Of a DNA stretch of 64,000 nt, positions 46,982 to 54,941 are shown in pieces. The translations under genes were made by a program, and so were the position numbers. Below the pieces are notes generated by a model. It was given only the letters and a program-made list of their open reading frames with translations. It made no database searches and had not been told where the DNA came from. This stretch comes from Acinetobacter populi (lineage in GTDB: Bacteria > Pseudomonadota > Gammaproteobacteria > Pseudomonadales > Moraxellaceae): contig NZ_NEXX01000005.1 of assembly GCF_002174125.1 (NCBI RefSeq), positions 1 to 64,000 on the forward strand, given 5' to 3'. Every line of letters begins with the position of its first letter. Position 1 is the stretch's first letter.

Positions 46982-47191
46982 ATGACAGCGTTAGCAGTAA
47001 AGATTGGGAAAATTATTCGTCAGAAAAGAACCGAATCAAGCATTACTCAAGAATCATTAGCTTTAAAATGTGAAATAGATCGTAGCTATTTAGGGCGTAT
47101 CGAACGTGGAGAAGTCAATCTGACAGTAGATAAGCTGTATCAAATCGCCCAGGTTTTACAAATTAGCCCCAAAGACTTATTACCAGATTAA
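46982..47191 (+). CDS. Controller (C) protein-like HTH regulator, orphan
   Basis: Xre/Cro-type helix-turn-helix protein of 69 residues. The pattern ITQESLALKCEIDRSYLGRI followed by ERGEVNLTVDKLYQIAQVL is characteristic of C proteins that time the expression of restriction-modification systems; length is also right (typically 70-100). An operator of C-box type precedes it. No methyltransferase or endonuclease gene lies next to it: to the right comes the convergent tatC, to the left an IS. It is therefore either an orphan left after loss of its R-M genes or has been recruited to control another cargo gene. The 200 bases after it contain nothing that I can name. Confidence 0.85.
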   Translation: MTALAVKIGKIIRQKRTESSITQESLALKCEIDRSYLGRIERGEVNLTVDKLYQIAQVLQISPKDLLPD

Positions 47192-47392
47192 AATAGTTTT
47201 TTGAACGACACATTTAGTCGCAGAACCTATTATTTTTCTGATTGGCTTAGTTTTAGAATTTTTGTTTTGCCAAGTACTTCCTGTACTTTAAAATCATCAT
47301 GCAAAACTTTATACAGAGCCTAAACAATAGAAATTCAGCCATGAATGGCACAACTAGCTTACTAGTTCTACCACTCATACTTTGACTTACAA

Positions 47393-48160
47393 TTAAGCAG
47401 TTTGTGGCGTTTTGGACTTTTCGATAAAACGCCCAAACATCAACCCAATCTCAAAAAGTAGCCACATCGGAATCGCCAACATTACCATACTAAGAGCGTC
47501 TGGTGGCGTAATAAACATCGAAACAAAGAAACAGCCAACAATCACATAACGTCGATTTCGAGTCAGTGTTTCCACGGAAACTAAGTTCACCAAAATCAAT
47601 AATAATGTCGCTACAGGCACTTCAAAAGTTACCCCAAAGACCAAAAATAATTTCAAGCAAAAACTCAGATAGCTATTAATATCAGTCATTGGTGCAACTG
47701 CCTCGGGTGCTGCATGTAAGAAAAATGCCAACACTGCAGGTAAAGTTATAAAGTACGCAAACGAGATACCAACATAAAATAATACAATACTTGATACGAG
47801 CAATGGTACTGCAATACGTTTTTCTTGCTTATACAAAGCTGGCGTGATGAAAAGCCAAATCTGGTACAGAATGTATGGCATCACCACGATTACTGCGATA
47901 AAAAAGCTGAGCTTAAATGGTGCCATAAATGTCGTGGTAATATCCGTGGCAATCATGGTCGCATCTGCAGGAAGCTGTAAACGCAAAGGCTTTGAAAGCA
48001 CTTCATACAAGTCATTGGCAAATGGAATCATGCTAAAGAATGCGGCAAAAACCGCAATCAATATCCGCATCAAGTATTTACGCAGTTCAATCACATGCGA
48101 CATCAATGGCATAGACTGCAACGGCTGATCACTTTGTTGAGTTTGTGAAGAAGCCATCAT
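47393..48160 (-). CDS. tatC: Sec-independent (Tat) translocase subunit TatC
   Basis: Inner-membrane core of the twin-arginine translocase, 255 residues with six hydrophobic segments. Conserved TatC features: LMSHVIELRKYLMRIL at the N-terminus with the Glu that contacts the signal peptide, FMAPFKLSFFIAVIVVMPYILYQ (in two parts), FITPALYKQEKR, FGVTFEVPVATLLL and NRRYVIVGCFFVSMFITPPD. It receives Tat signal peptides and works with TatB and TatA. It directly abuts tatB (start 48160, tatB stop 48161), so tatABC form one operon. It lies inside the Tn7-like element, which is unusual for a core function. Confidence 0.96.
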   Translation of the reverse strand: MMASSQTQQSDQPLQSMPLMSHVIELRKYLMRILIAVFAAFFSMIPFANDLYEVLSKPLRLQLPADATMIATDITTTFMAPFKLSFFIAVIVVMPYILYQIWLFITPALYKQEKRIAVPLLVSSIVLFYVGISFAYFITLPAVLAFFLHAAPEAVAPMTDINSYLSFCLKLFLVFGVTFEVPVATLLLILVNLVSVETLTRNRRYVIVGCFFVSMFITPPDALSMVMLAIPMWLLFEIGLMFGRFIEKSKTPQTA

Positions 48161-48505
48161 CTACTCTCCTATACTTTGTGCAGGTTGTTGAGCAGCTGGA
48201 TTACTTTGCCCTTGTTGCGCTTTTGTACTCGCAATATCTTCAGCACTCTTTCTCATTTCAACCAACTGCTGTTGCATATCTCGTTCTACTGCACGGATTT
48301 GATCAAGTTCACGCTGAACTTGTTCTTTCATCTCGAGCAGATTGAGCTCCTTCTCAATATCGTGCTGCACGCTATGCATTAAGCGTCGAGCTTTTCCATA
48401 CCATCGCCCTACTGTACGCATTGCTTGTGGTAACTTGTCAGGACCAAGCACCACAATAGCGACAATACCAAACAGTAAGATTTCACTAAATCCCATATCT
48501 AACAT
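48161..48505 (-). CDS. tatB: Sec-independent (Tat) translocase subunit TatB
   Basis: TatB of 114 residues: MLDMGFSEILLFGIVAIVVL is the membrane segment with the early Glu, GPDKLP the hinge and AMRTVGRWYGKARRLMHSVQ the amphipathic helix, followed by a long charged helix (ELNLLEMKEQVQRELDQI) and a Gln/Ala-rich tail. Slightly short for the family, which often exceeds 140 residues, but with no sign of truncation. With TatC it forms the signal-peptide receptor complex. It follows tatA by 33 bases. Confidence 0.95.
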   Translation of the reverse strand: MLDMGFSEILLFGIVAIVVLGPDKLPQAMRTVGRWYGKARRLMHSVQHDIEKELNLLEMKEQVQRELDQIRAVERDMQQQLVEMRKSAEDIASTKAQQGQSNPAAQQPAQSIGE

Positions 48506-48538
48506 TGGTTAAACCACCTTTATGCCAAATGATGAAAA

Positions 48539-48766
48539 TTACTTTTGCGTATGTGACGCATCTCGAACGGTATGACTAGACACATCAATCACCGAAGTAT
48601 CTTCGGCAAGTAGTTTTTGATCTTGATCTTCATTTTTTACTGAATCTTTAAAATCCTTAACCGCACCACCTAGGTCACGACCCAGCCCTTTGAGCTTCGA
48701 TGTACCAAAAAGCAAAACAACAATAATCAAGAACAATAAAATATGCCAAATTGATAGACCTGCCAT
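48539..48766 (-). CDS. tatA: Sec-independent (Tat) translocase subunit TatA
   Basis: TatA of 75 residues. The membrane segment [18 protein letters not shown], the hinge [12 protein letters not shown] and the amphipathic helix [14 protein letters not shown] are all standard. TatA multimers form the passage for folded proteins. First gene of the operon, with GAGGG before the ATG and a 231-base AT-rich upstream region that should hold the promoter. Confidence 0.96.
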   Translation of the reverse strand: MAGLSIWHILLFLIIVVLLFGTSKLKGLGRDLGGAVKDFKDSVKNEDQDQKLLAEDTSVIDVSSHTVRDASHTQK

Positions 48767-48997
48767 TTCACAACCCTCACCTAAACAAAAAAATAACTTA
48801 AAATAAATACTACACCAAAAAACTTAAAAATAAATAAAAAATTAAAAATAAATTATTGTGTCGTCAAATTTTAATCAACCATTATCAGGAAAATTAATTC
48901 ACACTTTTATTTTACAAGTCTTTATCTAAAACATATAGTAACTGATGCTTATTGAGCTTAACTACAGCTTTAGCTGTATACAATCGAGGATCAACGC

Positions 48998-49471
48998 ATG
49001 AACAATACAATACTTACCACCTTATTATTTGCTTTATTATCATTAAGTTGTGCAAAGGCAAGCGATAGTGGCATATCACACAACACAAAGTACACGACTA
49101 CTAAAAGCAGTATTATAGACAGCCAAAACCCTCCGAAAAACAATCAATCAGAAGGATATTCAAAAGCATATGAAAGGTGCATATCAGACCACAAACAAGG
49201 ATTCAACCTTGCAGTAGATTGTACGCAAAAAGAATTGGAAGATATTAATAATAAAATAAATAAAATATTAGATAATAAAAAACCTCACATAAATAAAAAA
49301 AGCATTCAATCTAAATATGAAAATTATGAAAGAATGATGTGCAATGATTTAATGAATACATCAAAATTGACTAAATCCAGCTCAATCACACGATCGCAGT
49401 GCAAACTTTCACTTCGTCAAAACTATTTAGATAATTTACAAAATATACTTTCACCACAGCGACTAGAATAA
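48998..49471 (+). CDS. Exported small protein with DUF1311/LprI-like Cys pattern
   Basis: Periplasmic protein of 157 residues. The first 22 residues (MNNTILTTLLFALLSLSCAK) form a signal peptide; Cys18 is not in a convincing lipobox. The body has paired Cys in AYERCISDHKQGFNLAVDCT, then KELEDINNKINKIL, and later MMCNDLM and SQCKLS, the spacing seen in DUF1311 (LprI-like lysozyme-inhibitor) proteins. It is transcribed against the tat operon and the Tat lipoprotein gene. Lys/Asn-rich codon use is more AT-biased than its neighbours. The family call is tentative. Confidence 0.65.
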   Translation: MNNTILTTLLFALLSLSCAKASDSGISHNTKYTTTKSSIIDSQNPPKNNQSEGYSKAYERCISDHKQGFNLAVDCTQKELEDINNKINKILDNKKPHINKKSIQSKYENYERMMCNDLMNTSKLTKSSSITRSQCKLSLRQNYLDNLQNILSPQRLE

Positions 49472-49507
49472 CCACCAGAACAATAACTGAAACGGTGTTA
49501 CCCCACT

Positions 49508-49538
49508 GTGGTTGAGATCAAAAACTGAGCTCAACCAC
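49508..49538. terminator. Hairpin between convergent genes
   Basis: GTGGTTGAG (49508-49516) and CTCAACCAC (49530-49538) form a perfect 9-bp stem with a 13-base loop between the LprI-like gene and the Tat lipoprotein gene. No T-run follows on either strand, so termination is only possible, not shown. Confidence 0.4.
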
Positions 49539-49573
49539 GCATCTTATAAATTCCCAAAACGAATCAAGCAAAT

Positions 49574-51184
49574 TTATGCAACAGCCGCTTCACAGTTTTC
49601 AGACTTCATTGCAGTGACTGTTTCTTGCGTCTTCAAGGTGTCAGTCACATCAACAGGCAAACTCCAAACCCGAACATTGGCTGAATTAATCTCATCAGTA
49701 ATTGATGGCATCCCTGAATAACGTTCTGGATAAGTAAAATCTGTGCTGTTATCAACTGAAATCATCGTTGTAGATTGTCTTGAGCCATCAGCGGTCGTTC
49801 CAAGTGCAGGTAATGACAGAAGGTATGGTGCCCCTATTCGCTTATCATAAAAAATTTGCGAAACATTACTAAAATACTCATATTTGACTTGATTTGGGTT
49901 TTGATTACTACCTTTAATACCATCATTATGAATGGCGTACTGTACCGTTGAAGCATCTTGATAGTTTTTTGCATTAAGACGAATACCAGCAGCGATTACA
50001 AAATCCAATTTAAACTCGGTATTTTTTAGCTGTGCCATGCGATACTTATCTGTAGTCGTACTGGCAACTGCGTAGTCCAAACAAATATTTATCCCAAATG
50101 GCAAGCCTTCAATTAGTTCATTATTAAATGTGGTGTCCAATAATTGACGACCATAATCATCAAAGGCTTGAACTTTATCAGACGAAACTCGCTGGATTTT
50201 TACCACCAGCTTTTCCTCTCCATTTAAAGTACAAACATGTGCATAGTTCTCCAGATCAGGATTACTGGCATTATTACCAAGTTCATCCCCTCGATCACAT
50301 CTTGTATCACCAATGAAGTCAATCCAAGACACAGTGCGTTTTGGCCAAACCATATATGCAGGGCGCTGATGCTCATCATTTAAAGACAGATTATGCACAC
50401 ATACCAAATGGTTCGTTGCTTCTAATATTGGATTTTTATCGGTGCTGGCATCACTACCATCTTTGTTAAAAATATTTACTGATGGCTTTAACACTGCGAT
50501 AGTTCCTGGGAGAAGTACCAGTTTTCCATAATCACATTCAGGAAACTTAGCAATCAAACTACGGACTTTCTGTGTGACGAGTTCTAAAAATAAATCTGCA
50601 ACTACCAAGACTTCATCCGTATTCAAAAAATCAGTCCAAGGCACATTCCAATAAAATTCTGGAGCAGTAAAAAAGGTGACATCATAGTCTTGTGGTGGGC
50701 GCTCAGCAAAAGCAGTCAACATCCCTCGGTACAACAATACAAAACGATGATCGACCGAGCGCTTGACATAATCTACGATACTTTCCCAAGCCGTTTCAGT
50801 ACCATCTTTATTGGTCACCAAAACTGAACCTGCTGTACCTTTACTTACTTTGCGACGTGCACGTAATTGCTCAAAAGAATTATATTCAAAGTTATAGATC
50901 CCCACATTCATTTTCACCGCATCTGGACTAATGATCGGCTCAGTACCTTGTTCGGGCTCAGTCTTTTCGCCTTGATCTGGAATTTGCGGTGTTGTATCTG
51001 GGTCAAACGGTGCAATCGGTATCACCACATCCGACTCAACCTCACCACCACCTCCGCCGCCACCACAGCCCGTAAGCATGGATACCGCAGGCAAGGTCAT
51101 TCCCCCAATCAAAATAGAGCGTCGAGTCAAGGGAGTATTTAAAACTGATTTTTGTAGGTTCACTTGTGGCTGTACCATCATCAT
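49574..51184 (-). CDS. Tat-exported lipoprotein resembling CN hydrolases (nitrilase superfamily)
   Basis: Protein of 536 residues. Residues 19-40 form a Tat lipoprotein signal: LTRRSILIGG with Arg21-Arg22, a hydrophobic stretch and lipobox LTGC with Cys40, followed by a Gly run and an acidic Pro-rich linker. From about residue 90 a nitrilase-like domain can be read: Glu176 in FFTAPEFYW, Lys282 in YMVWPKRTVSW and Cys368 in FGINICLDYAV would be the Glu-Lys-Cys triad. It would be a surface or periplasmic amide/nitrile-type hydrolase. It lies upstream of tatABC on the same strand, its probable export machine. GAGGAA precedes three consecutive ATGs (51184-51176); 51178 gives the best spacing. The triad is my inference. 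Confidence 0.75.
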   Translation of the reverse strand: MMMVQPQVNLQKSVLNTPLTRRSILIGGMTLPAVSMLTGCGGGGGGGEVESDVVIPIAPFDPDTTPQIPDQGEKTEPEQGTEPIISPDAVKMNVGIYNFEYNSFEQLRARRKVSKGTAGSVLVTNKDGTETAWESIVDYVKRSVDHRFVLLYRGMLTAFAERPPQDYDVTFFTAPEFYWNVPWTDFLNTDEVLVVADLFLELVTQKVRSLIAKFPECDYGKLVLLPGTIAVLKPSVNIFNKDGSDASTDKNPILEATNHLVCVHNLSLNDEHQRPAYMVWPKRTVSWIDFIGDTRCDRGDELGNNASNPDLENYAHVCTLNGEEKLVVKIQRVSSDKVQAFDDYGRQLLDTTFNNELIEGLPFGINICLDYAVASTTTDKYRMAQLKNTEFKLDFVIAAGIRLNAKNYQDASTVQYAIHNDGIKGSNQNPNQVKYEYFSNVSQIFYDKRIGAPYLLSLPALGTTADGSRQSTTMISVDNSTDFTYPERYSGMPSITDEINSANVRVWSLPVDVTDTLKTQETVTAMKSENCEAAVA

Positions 51185-51296
51185 TTCCTCTAGGTTGGAT
51201 TAAAACCGCCTAGATAAATACAATATCTATACCAATTTTATAAAATATGTAGAAATTATGAAGAACTTTGATTTTTTGAGCAAATAATCGCCGAAA

Positions 51297-51548
51297 ATGA
51301 TATTTATTGGTTTTTCTCTAATTTTGATAATACTCATGCTTTATGTACTTAAAATTTATTTTAATTCTGTTTTTATAACGCCCCCATATGATGCAACTAA
51401 GTTCATAGATGAACTAAAATATCACTACCCGAGCAACATTAATGCCACAATAGAATTCGAACCGATTCTCCCGCAATGGCTATTGTCGTTACTTCCATTT
51501 CAATGCGGTAATCCTCCTGTTTTTTCAGCACACATCAACCAAAGTTAA
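51297..51548 (+). CDS. Hypothetical small membrane protein
   Basis: A frame of 83 residues beginning MIFIGFSLILIILMLYVLKI, a single hydrophobic segment, followed by a short soluble part with YDATKFIDELKYHYPSN. It is divergent from the Tat lipoprotein gene. The Shine-Dalgarno sequence is weak and I recognise no family, so it may not be expressed. Confidence 0.35.
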   Translation: MIFIGFSLILIILMLYVLKIYFNSVFITPPYDATKFIDELKYHYPSNINATIEFEPILPQWLLSLLPFQCGNPPVFSAHINQS

Positions 51549-51579
51549 AAGTAAAGTGTACGCCATTTGAGGTGGCTTC

Positions 51580-51735
51580 CTTTGTTTGCTTGGTATAGTC
51601 TTTCATGGTAACAATGAATTTGCTGGAGGCAACTCACACATCAACGGTATTGAATCATTCTGGTCTTATGTCAAAAAAGACTGAGAAAGTTTAATGGCAT
51701 CGCTTTAGTATCATGTTTGAAGAGCGTGTAACCAA
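51580..51735 (+). pseudogene. IS1595-type transposase remnant
   Basis: From 51604 the frame reads HGNNEFAGGNSHINGIESFW then SYVKK before a stop at 51682; a shift of one base continues LRKFNGIAL. This is the conserved C-terminal block of IS1595-family (ISXO2-like) transposases. Only this scrap survives, with no terminal repeats seen. The rest of 51549-51844 is without genes. Confidence 0.7.
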
Positions 51736-51844
51736 GTATTTTTAAAACGGTATTTACACAGAATTATTTACACTCTCGTTTCTTCATTTGAAAATTATGT
51801 TGCTGAAGAAGATACTAGGAATAGTTTTGTGCAACAAAGCTTAT

Positions 51845-53431
51845 CTATTTATTTAACCCTACGTAAATCCGTTTTGCCCATCCTTCTAAGTCATCAATAG
51901 CAACTTGTTGTCCTTCATCAATACGTGGGTGATTGAATCTAGCCTGACGACTTGCTATTTCTTTAATGAAACTAATTGGCCAGTTAAGAGTATTTTGAAC
52001 TATATATTTGCGAATTTTTTCATAATTTTTTTCCCAATAATTCATATCTTTTATTGTTAACAATTGTGTTGACAGACGATTTGCATTATCGGATGTATCA
52101 ACTTCGAGTAAAATGAAATGCTGACCTTGATGCAGAAAATGTACTTCAGCAATACAGCGTGGATTATTATCGGACTTTAGATGTTTAGTAAACCCCTGTA
52201 CTGTAGGCAAAATTTTTGAAGTCAATGAATATTGTATTCCATACTTTTCCTCAAGTTTATAAAGCATCTGCATAAAAGCGGAGAAACGGTCTAGATATAA
52301 ATGGGCATCATCAGTTTGATCCTTCGCACCCTCAAAATCACCAGCTTTAACTGTACCGCCAATTCCTGGTTCATCGGCATTTACATCACCAATTAATTCA
52401 TCAATATACTCTTTAGCATCATCCACGATAATAGCGTTTTTTGAGCCCGTTTTATCTGCGATTTTTCTAGTTTCAAATGGATCATCAAAATCAAATAAAG
52501 TAGCTGGACTATCTATAATAGTGGGTCTATTGCTAGGCGTTGCTTCATCCTCATCATTGAGTTTGGGTTCTGCATGATTCGGCTTTGATGGTATGGTACT
52601 GGTATTACTTGATTTTTTTGAGGCATTAGAAAATTTATCGTGATAAAAATAAACTGGCTTATCAATATGGGTAGATAGCCCAGAAAAGCCAATGATTTCA
52701 TTAACCTTAAATGTATTGGTTAACTTATCATAGTAGCCATATGCTTCAATGTTCATGCCTGTTAAATTAGGCGGGATGAAACTAAAGTTCCATGTTCTTA
52801 CTGTATTATTAATTCTTTCAAAAGCTTGACACTGTTGAGCGATGCTTTCATATGAAGCTCTTATGTTTTTATTTAGGAGTAAATATCCAAGAAATCGACG
52901 AAACCCAGGTTTATTGAAATGAGAAAGTGCAAGTGAACCCTCACATGAGGGAAGAACATTAATTAAGTAATGATCATTGTTGTTCTGAATATCAAAGTCT
53001 TCTGCCAATACATTCAGCTCAAGTGCAGATCGAGTTAGGTAAGCATTCTGGAAGAAAAAAGCTCTTGCTAACTCAAGCTGTGGTAATTCAATATGAATCT
53101 GTTTAACGGTTTGATCCTCATTTGAAAATTTTGCAAGAGCCTCAAATCCAAAAAAGTGAAGTTGTGATTTAAATTGAGCAAAAGATCTCCATTCTGCTGG
53201 TAATGGACATCTAAATTTTAGATGAAATCCAGATTTTCGATGCTCATTTCTGGTGGAGTTAATAATTCGACGTTTGGCCAACAAATTCATGTGGGAAAAA
53301 GAGGTGCTATATCTTGCATTAGACTCTTCGGATTCTCCCCACAGATTAATCAACCAAGGTTTACCCTCATATTTAAATAATCTCCCAATACCTGTAATCA
53401 ATGTATTTAAAGGGAGACGCTTAATACGCAT
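51845..53431 (-). CDS. tnsE: Tn7-like transposition protein TnsE
   Basis: TnsE of 528 residues (Tn7 TnsE has 538). Shared landmarks with the Tn7 protein as I know it: IHIELPQLELARAFFFQ, LPSCEGSL, SYESIAQQCQAFERINN, WNFSFIPPNLTGMNIEAYG, then after an acidic low-complexity linker GGTVKAGDF, FILLEVDTSDNANRLST, YEKIRKYIVQNTLNWP, FNHPRIDEG and DLEGWAKRIYV. TnsE directs Tn7 to replicating DNA and mobile plasmids. The ATG at 53431 follows AGGAG; an upstream GTG at 53446 is the alternative. It overlaps the end of the tnsD-like fragment, the Tn7 gene order. It looks intact although its partners are lost. Confidence 0.9.
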   Translation of the reverse strand: MRIKRLPLNTLITGIGRLFKYEGKPWLINLWGESEESNARYSTSFSHMNLLAKRRIINSTRNEHRKSGFHLKFRCPLPAEWRSFAQFKSQLHFFGFEALAKFSNEDQTVKQIHIELPQLELARAFFFQNAYLTRSALELNVLAEDFDIQNNNDHYLINVLPSCEGSLALSHFNKPGFRRFLGYLLLNKNIRASYESIAQQCQAFERINNTVRTWNFSFIPPNLTGMNIEAYGYYDKLTNTFKVNEIIGFSGLSTHIDKPVYFYHDKFSNASKKSSNTSTIPSKPNHAEPKLNDEDEATPSNRPTIIDSPATLFDFDDPFETRKIADKTGSKNAIIVDDAKEYIDELIGDVNADEPGIGGTVKAGDFEGAKDQTDDAHLYLDRFSAFMQMLYKLEEKYGIQYSLTSKILPTVQGFTKHLKSDNNPRCIAEVHFLHQGQHFILLEVDTSDNANRLSTQLLTIKDMNYWEKNYEKIRKYIVQNTLNWPISFIKEIASRQARFNHPRIDEGQQVAIDDLEGWAKRIYVGLNK

Positions 53432-53708
53432 AAATCTTCTCCTCACAAATTATATTTAAAAAGCGTAGCGCTTCATCAGTAATCCTTTCTTTACTTAACC
53501 CTGCAATTCGCAATATTCGCCATCTATCTTTAGGTCCAGATTCTGTATAACCCAGCCTGACCATCGCATAGGTAATTCTTCGAATCTGATAACTGATTGT
53601 ATCTTCAGTATAAATTGAAAGAAATTTGGAACTTAATGGCAGTTGGTGCAAATTTTTGGAAATAGTATTTCCTTTGGATAACTGATTGAGAAACCAGCGC
53701 TTTGACAT
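53421..53708 (-). pseudogene. tnsD/TniQ C-terminal fragment
   Basis: 95 residues in frame, reading MSKRWFLNQLSKGNTISKNL, then HQLPLSSKFLSIYTE, YQIRRITYAMVRLGY, DRWRILRIAGLS and ERITDEALRFL. The RWRILRIAGLS-type block and the preceding Arg-rich helix are like the C-terminal region of TnsD. It ends by overlapping the tnsE start, as tnsD does in Tn7. There is no proper start site, and the full protein would have about 500 residues, so this is a truncated gene. Confidence 0.65.
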
Positions 53709-53729
53709 TCTTGGGTACTCAATGAGGAA

Positions 53730-54208
53730 ATGAGCAGTGAGTCTTCAGAAAAAATTAAAAATCAAGCATTACTATTGCTCGCGATATATCGTAAGTTACT
53801 GCTTGCTGTCGATAGGGATTTATGTAAGGTAAAAACTACTCTAAAGGATAGTGTGAAAAGAAGACACTGGGGTAAAGTGGATAAAGCACAGGACAAGATG
53901 GTGGTTGCAGGCCAACTTCGGCTAAAGCGTTTAGATCCAGAAGAAATGATTTTATTTTTAAATACACAGCATTTTTTGAAAAAGCTGCCGATTTCCTTTG
54001 TTCAAGAATTGGTTAATTGGGCATCACCGGTGGTGAGTGGTAATTTTTAATCGAAAATGTTTTAGCAGGTTATATCGCCCAGAAGCTTTTGCCATTAGAA
54101 AGAATTAAAGTAAGAGAGCTTGGCAAGCCTGTGCAACCATATTTTCATTTAGCTGACTTTTTTGTATTTTTACCTCAATTGGATGAACTTTATCTGAATA
54201 GCCACTAA
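53730..54208 (+). pseudogene. Unknown gene with a frameshift near 54045
   Basis: A frame from ATG 53730 gives 106 residues (MSSESSEKIKNQALLLLAIY, with RHWGKVDKAQDKMVVAGQLR) and stops at 54050. In the next frame translation continues at once with IENVLAGYIAQKLLPLERIK and ADFFVFLPQLDELYLNSH to a stop at 54208, so one base in the T5 run at 54043-54047 probably broke a gene of about 160 residues. Family unknown; helical and basic. It begins immediately beside the broken end of the tnsD fragment. Confidence 0.55.
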
Positions 54209-54258
54209 TTTTGTAGACACCTTTTAGTTAGATAAAATGGCTAATTAACGAGGTGCTT

Positions 54259-54504
54259 ATGAGCAGTAAACGATACCCTGAAGAATTCAAAATTGAAGCA
54301 GTAAAACAAGTCACTGAGAAAGGTTATAGTGTGGCCGAGGTTGCTACACGTTTAGGAACCACCACCCATAGTCTGTATGCCTGGATTAAACGTTATGATC
54401 CACAGCAGCCCAAGATAATAGAATCTAATGATCCAAGCGCAGAATTAGCAAAGTTAAAAAAAGAACTGCAACGGGTTACTGAAGAAAGGGACATATTAAA
54501 GTGA
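54259..54504 (+). CDS. IS3-family OrfA
   Basis: Helix-turn-helix OrfA of 81 residues: SKRYPEEFKIEAVKQVTEKG, SVAEVATRLGTTTHSLYAWI and a coiled-coil end AELAKLKKELQRVTEERDIL. ATG 54259 with GAGGTG upstream is used; a GTG two codons earlier is possible. It differs from the OrfA at 46395, so it belongs to another IS3 subgroup. OrfB lies in the -1 frame, as is usual for programmed frameshifting. Confidence 0.9.
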   Translation: MSSKRYPEEFKIEAVKQVTEKGYSVAEVATRLGTTTHSLYAWIKRYDPQQPKIIESNDPSAELAKLKKELQRVTEERDILK

Positions 54505-54541
54505 AAGCACTGCTTTCACGCCGCTTCGCAAGCCAGTCCAA

Positions 54542-54941
54542 ATGAGGTACGCCTTTATTCAGGACAATCAGCACATATGGCCTGTTCGTCGTTTATGTTC
54601 AACGTTAGATGTTCATCACAGTGGTTATTACGCATGGTTAAAGCAACCCACCAGTAAAACTGCAAGGAAACGGCAACAGCTTTCAGGCCTGATTAAACAA
54701 TTCTGGCTGGAATCTGGCGGAGTCTATGGCTATCGCAAAATTCACTGTGATTTGAAAGATGTTGGCGAAAGTTGTGGGATCAATCGAGTACATCGGCTGA
54801 TGAAGGCAGATGGTCTTAAATCACAGCGTGGTTATCGTAAGCCTAGAGCTTACGCTGGTACTCCGGCTGTCATTGCCACAAACAGCTTAAATCGACAGTT
54901 TAATCCAACTGAGCCGAACCAATTATGGGTGACGGACATTA
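54542..54941 (+). pseudogene. IS3-family OrfB, 5' exon truncated by the intron
   Basis: 133 residues of a transposase: MRYAFIQDNQHIWPVRRLCS, HHSGYYAWLKQP, SGGVYGYRKIHCDLK and PNQLWVTDI, ending at the intron boundary after the first Asp of the DDE core. The frame then runs a few codons into the intron. Since the downstream exon comes from another IS, splicing would yield a chimeric transposase. Confidence 0.85.

Larger units (their letters stand above)
54212..54941 (+). mobile_element. IS3-family element, 5' part, interrupted by a group II intron
   Basis: The left end begins TGTAGACACCTTTTAG at 54212. It is followed by orfA and the first part of orfB, cut at 54941 inside the codon after WVTDI, just past the first catalytic Asp. 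The sequence that resumes beyond the intron belongs to a different IS3 element, so the right end of this one is missing. Confidence 0.85.

Noticed and set aside
54051..54208. Treating 53730-54050 as a complete 106-aa gene
   Set aside because: Coding character continues in the neighbouring frame to 54208 directly after the stop, so a frameshifted longer gene is more likely.
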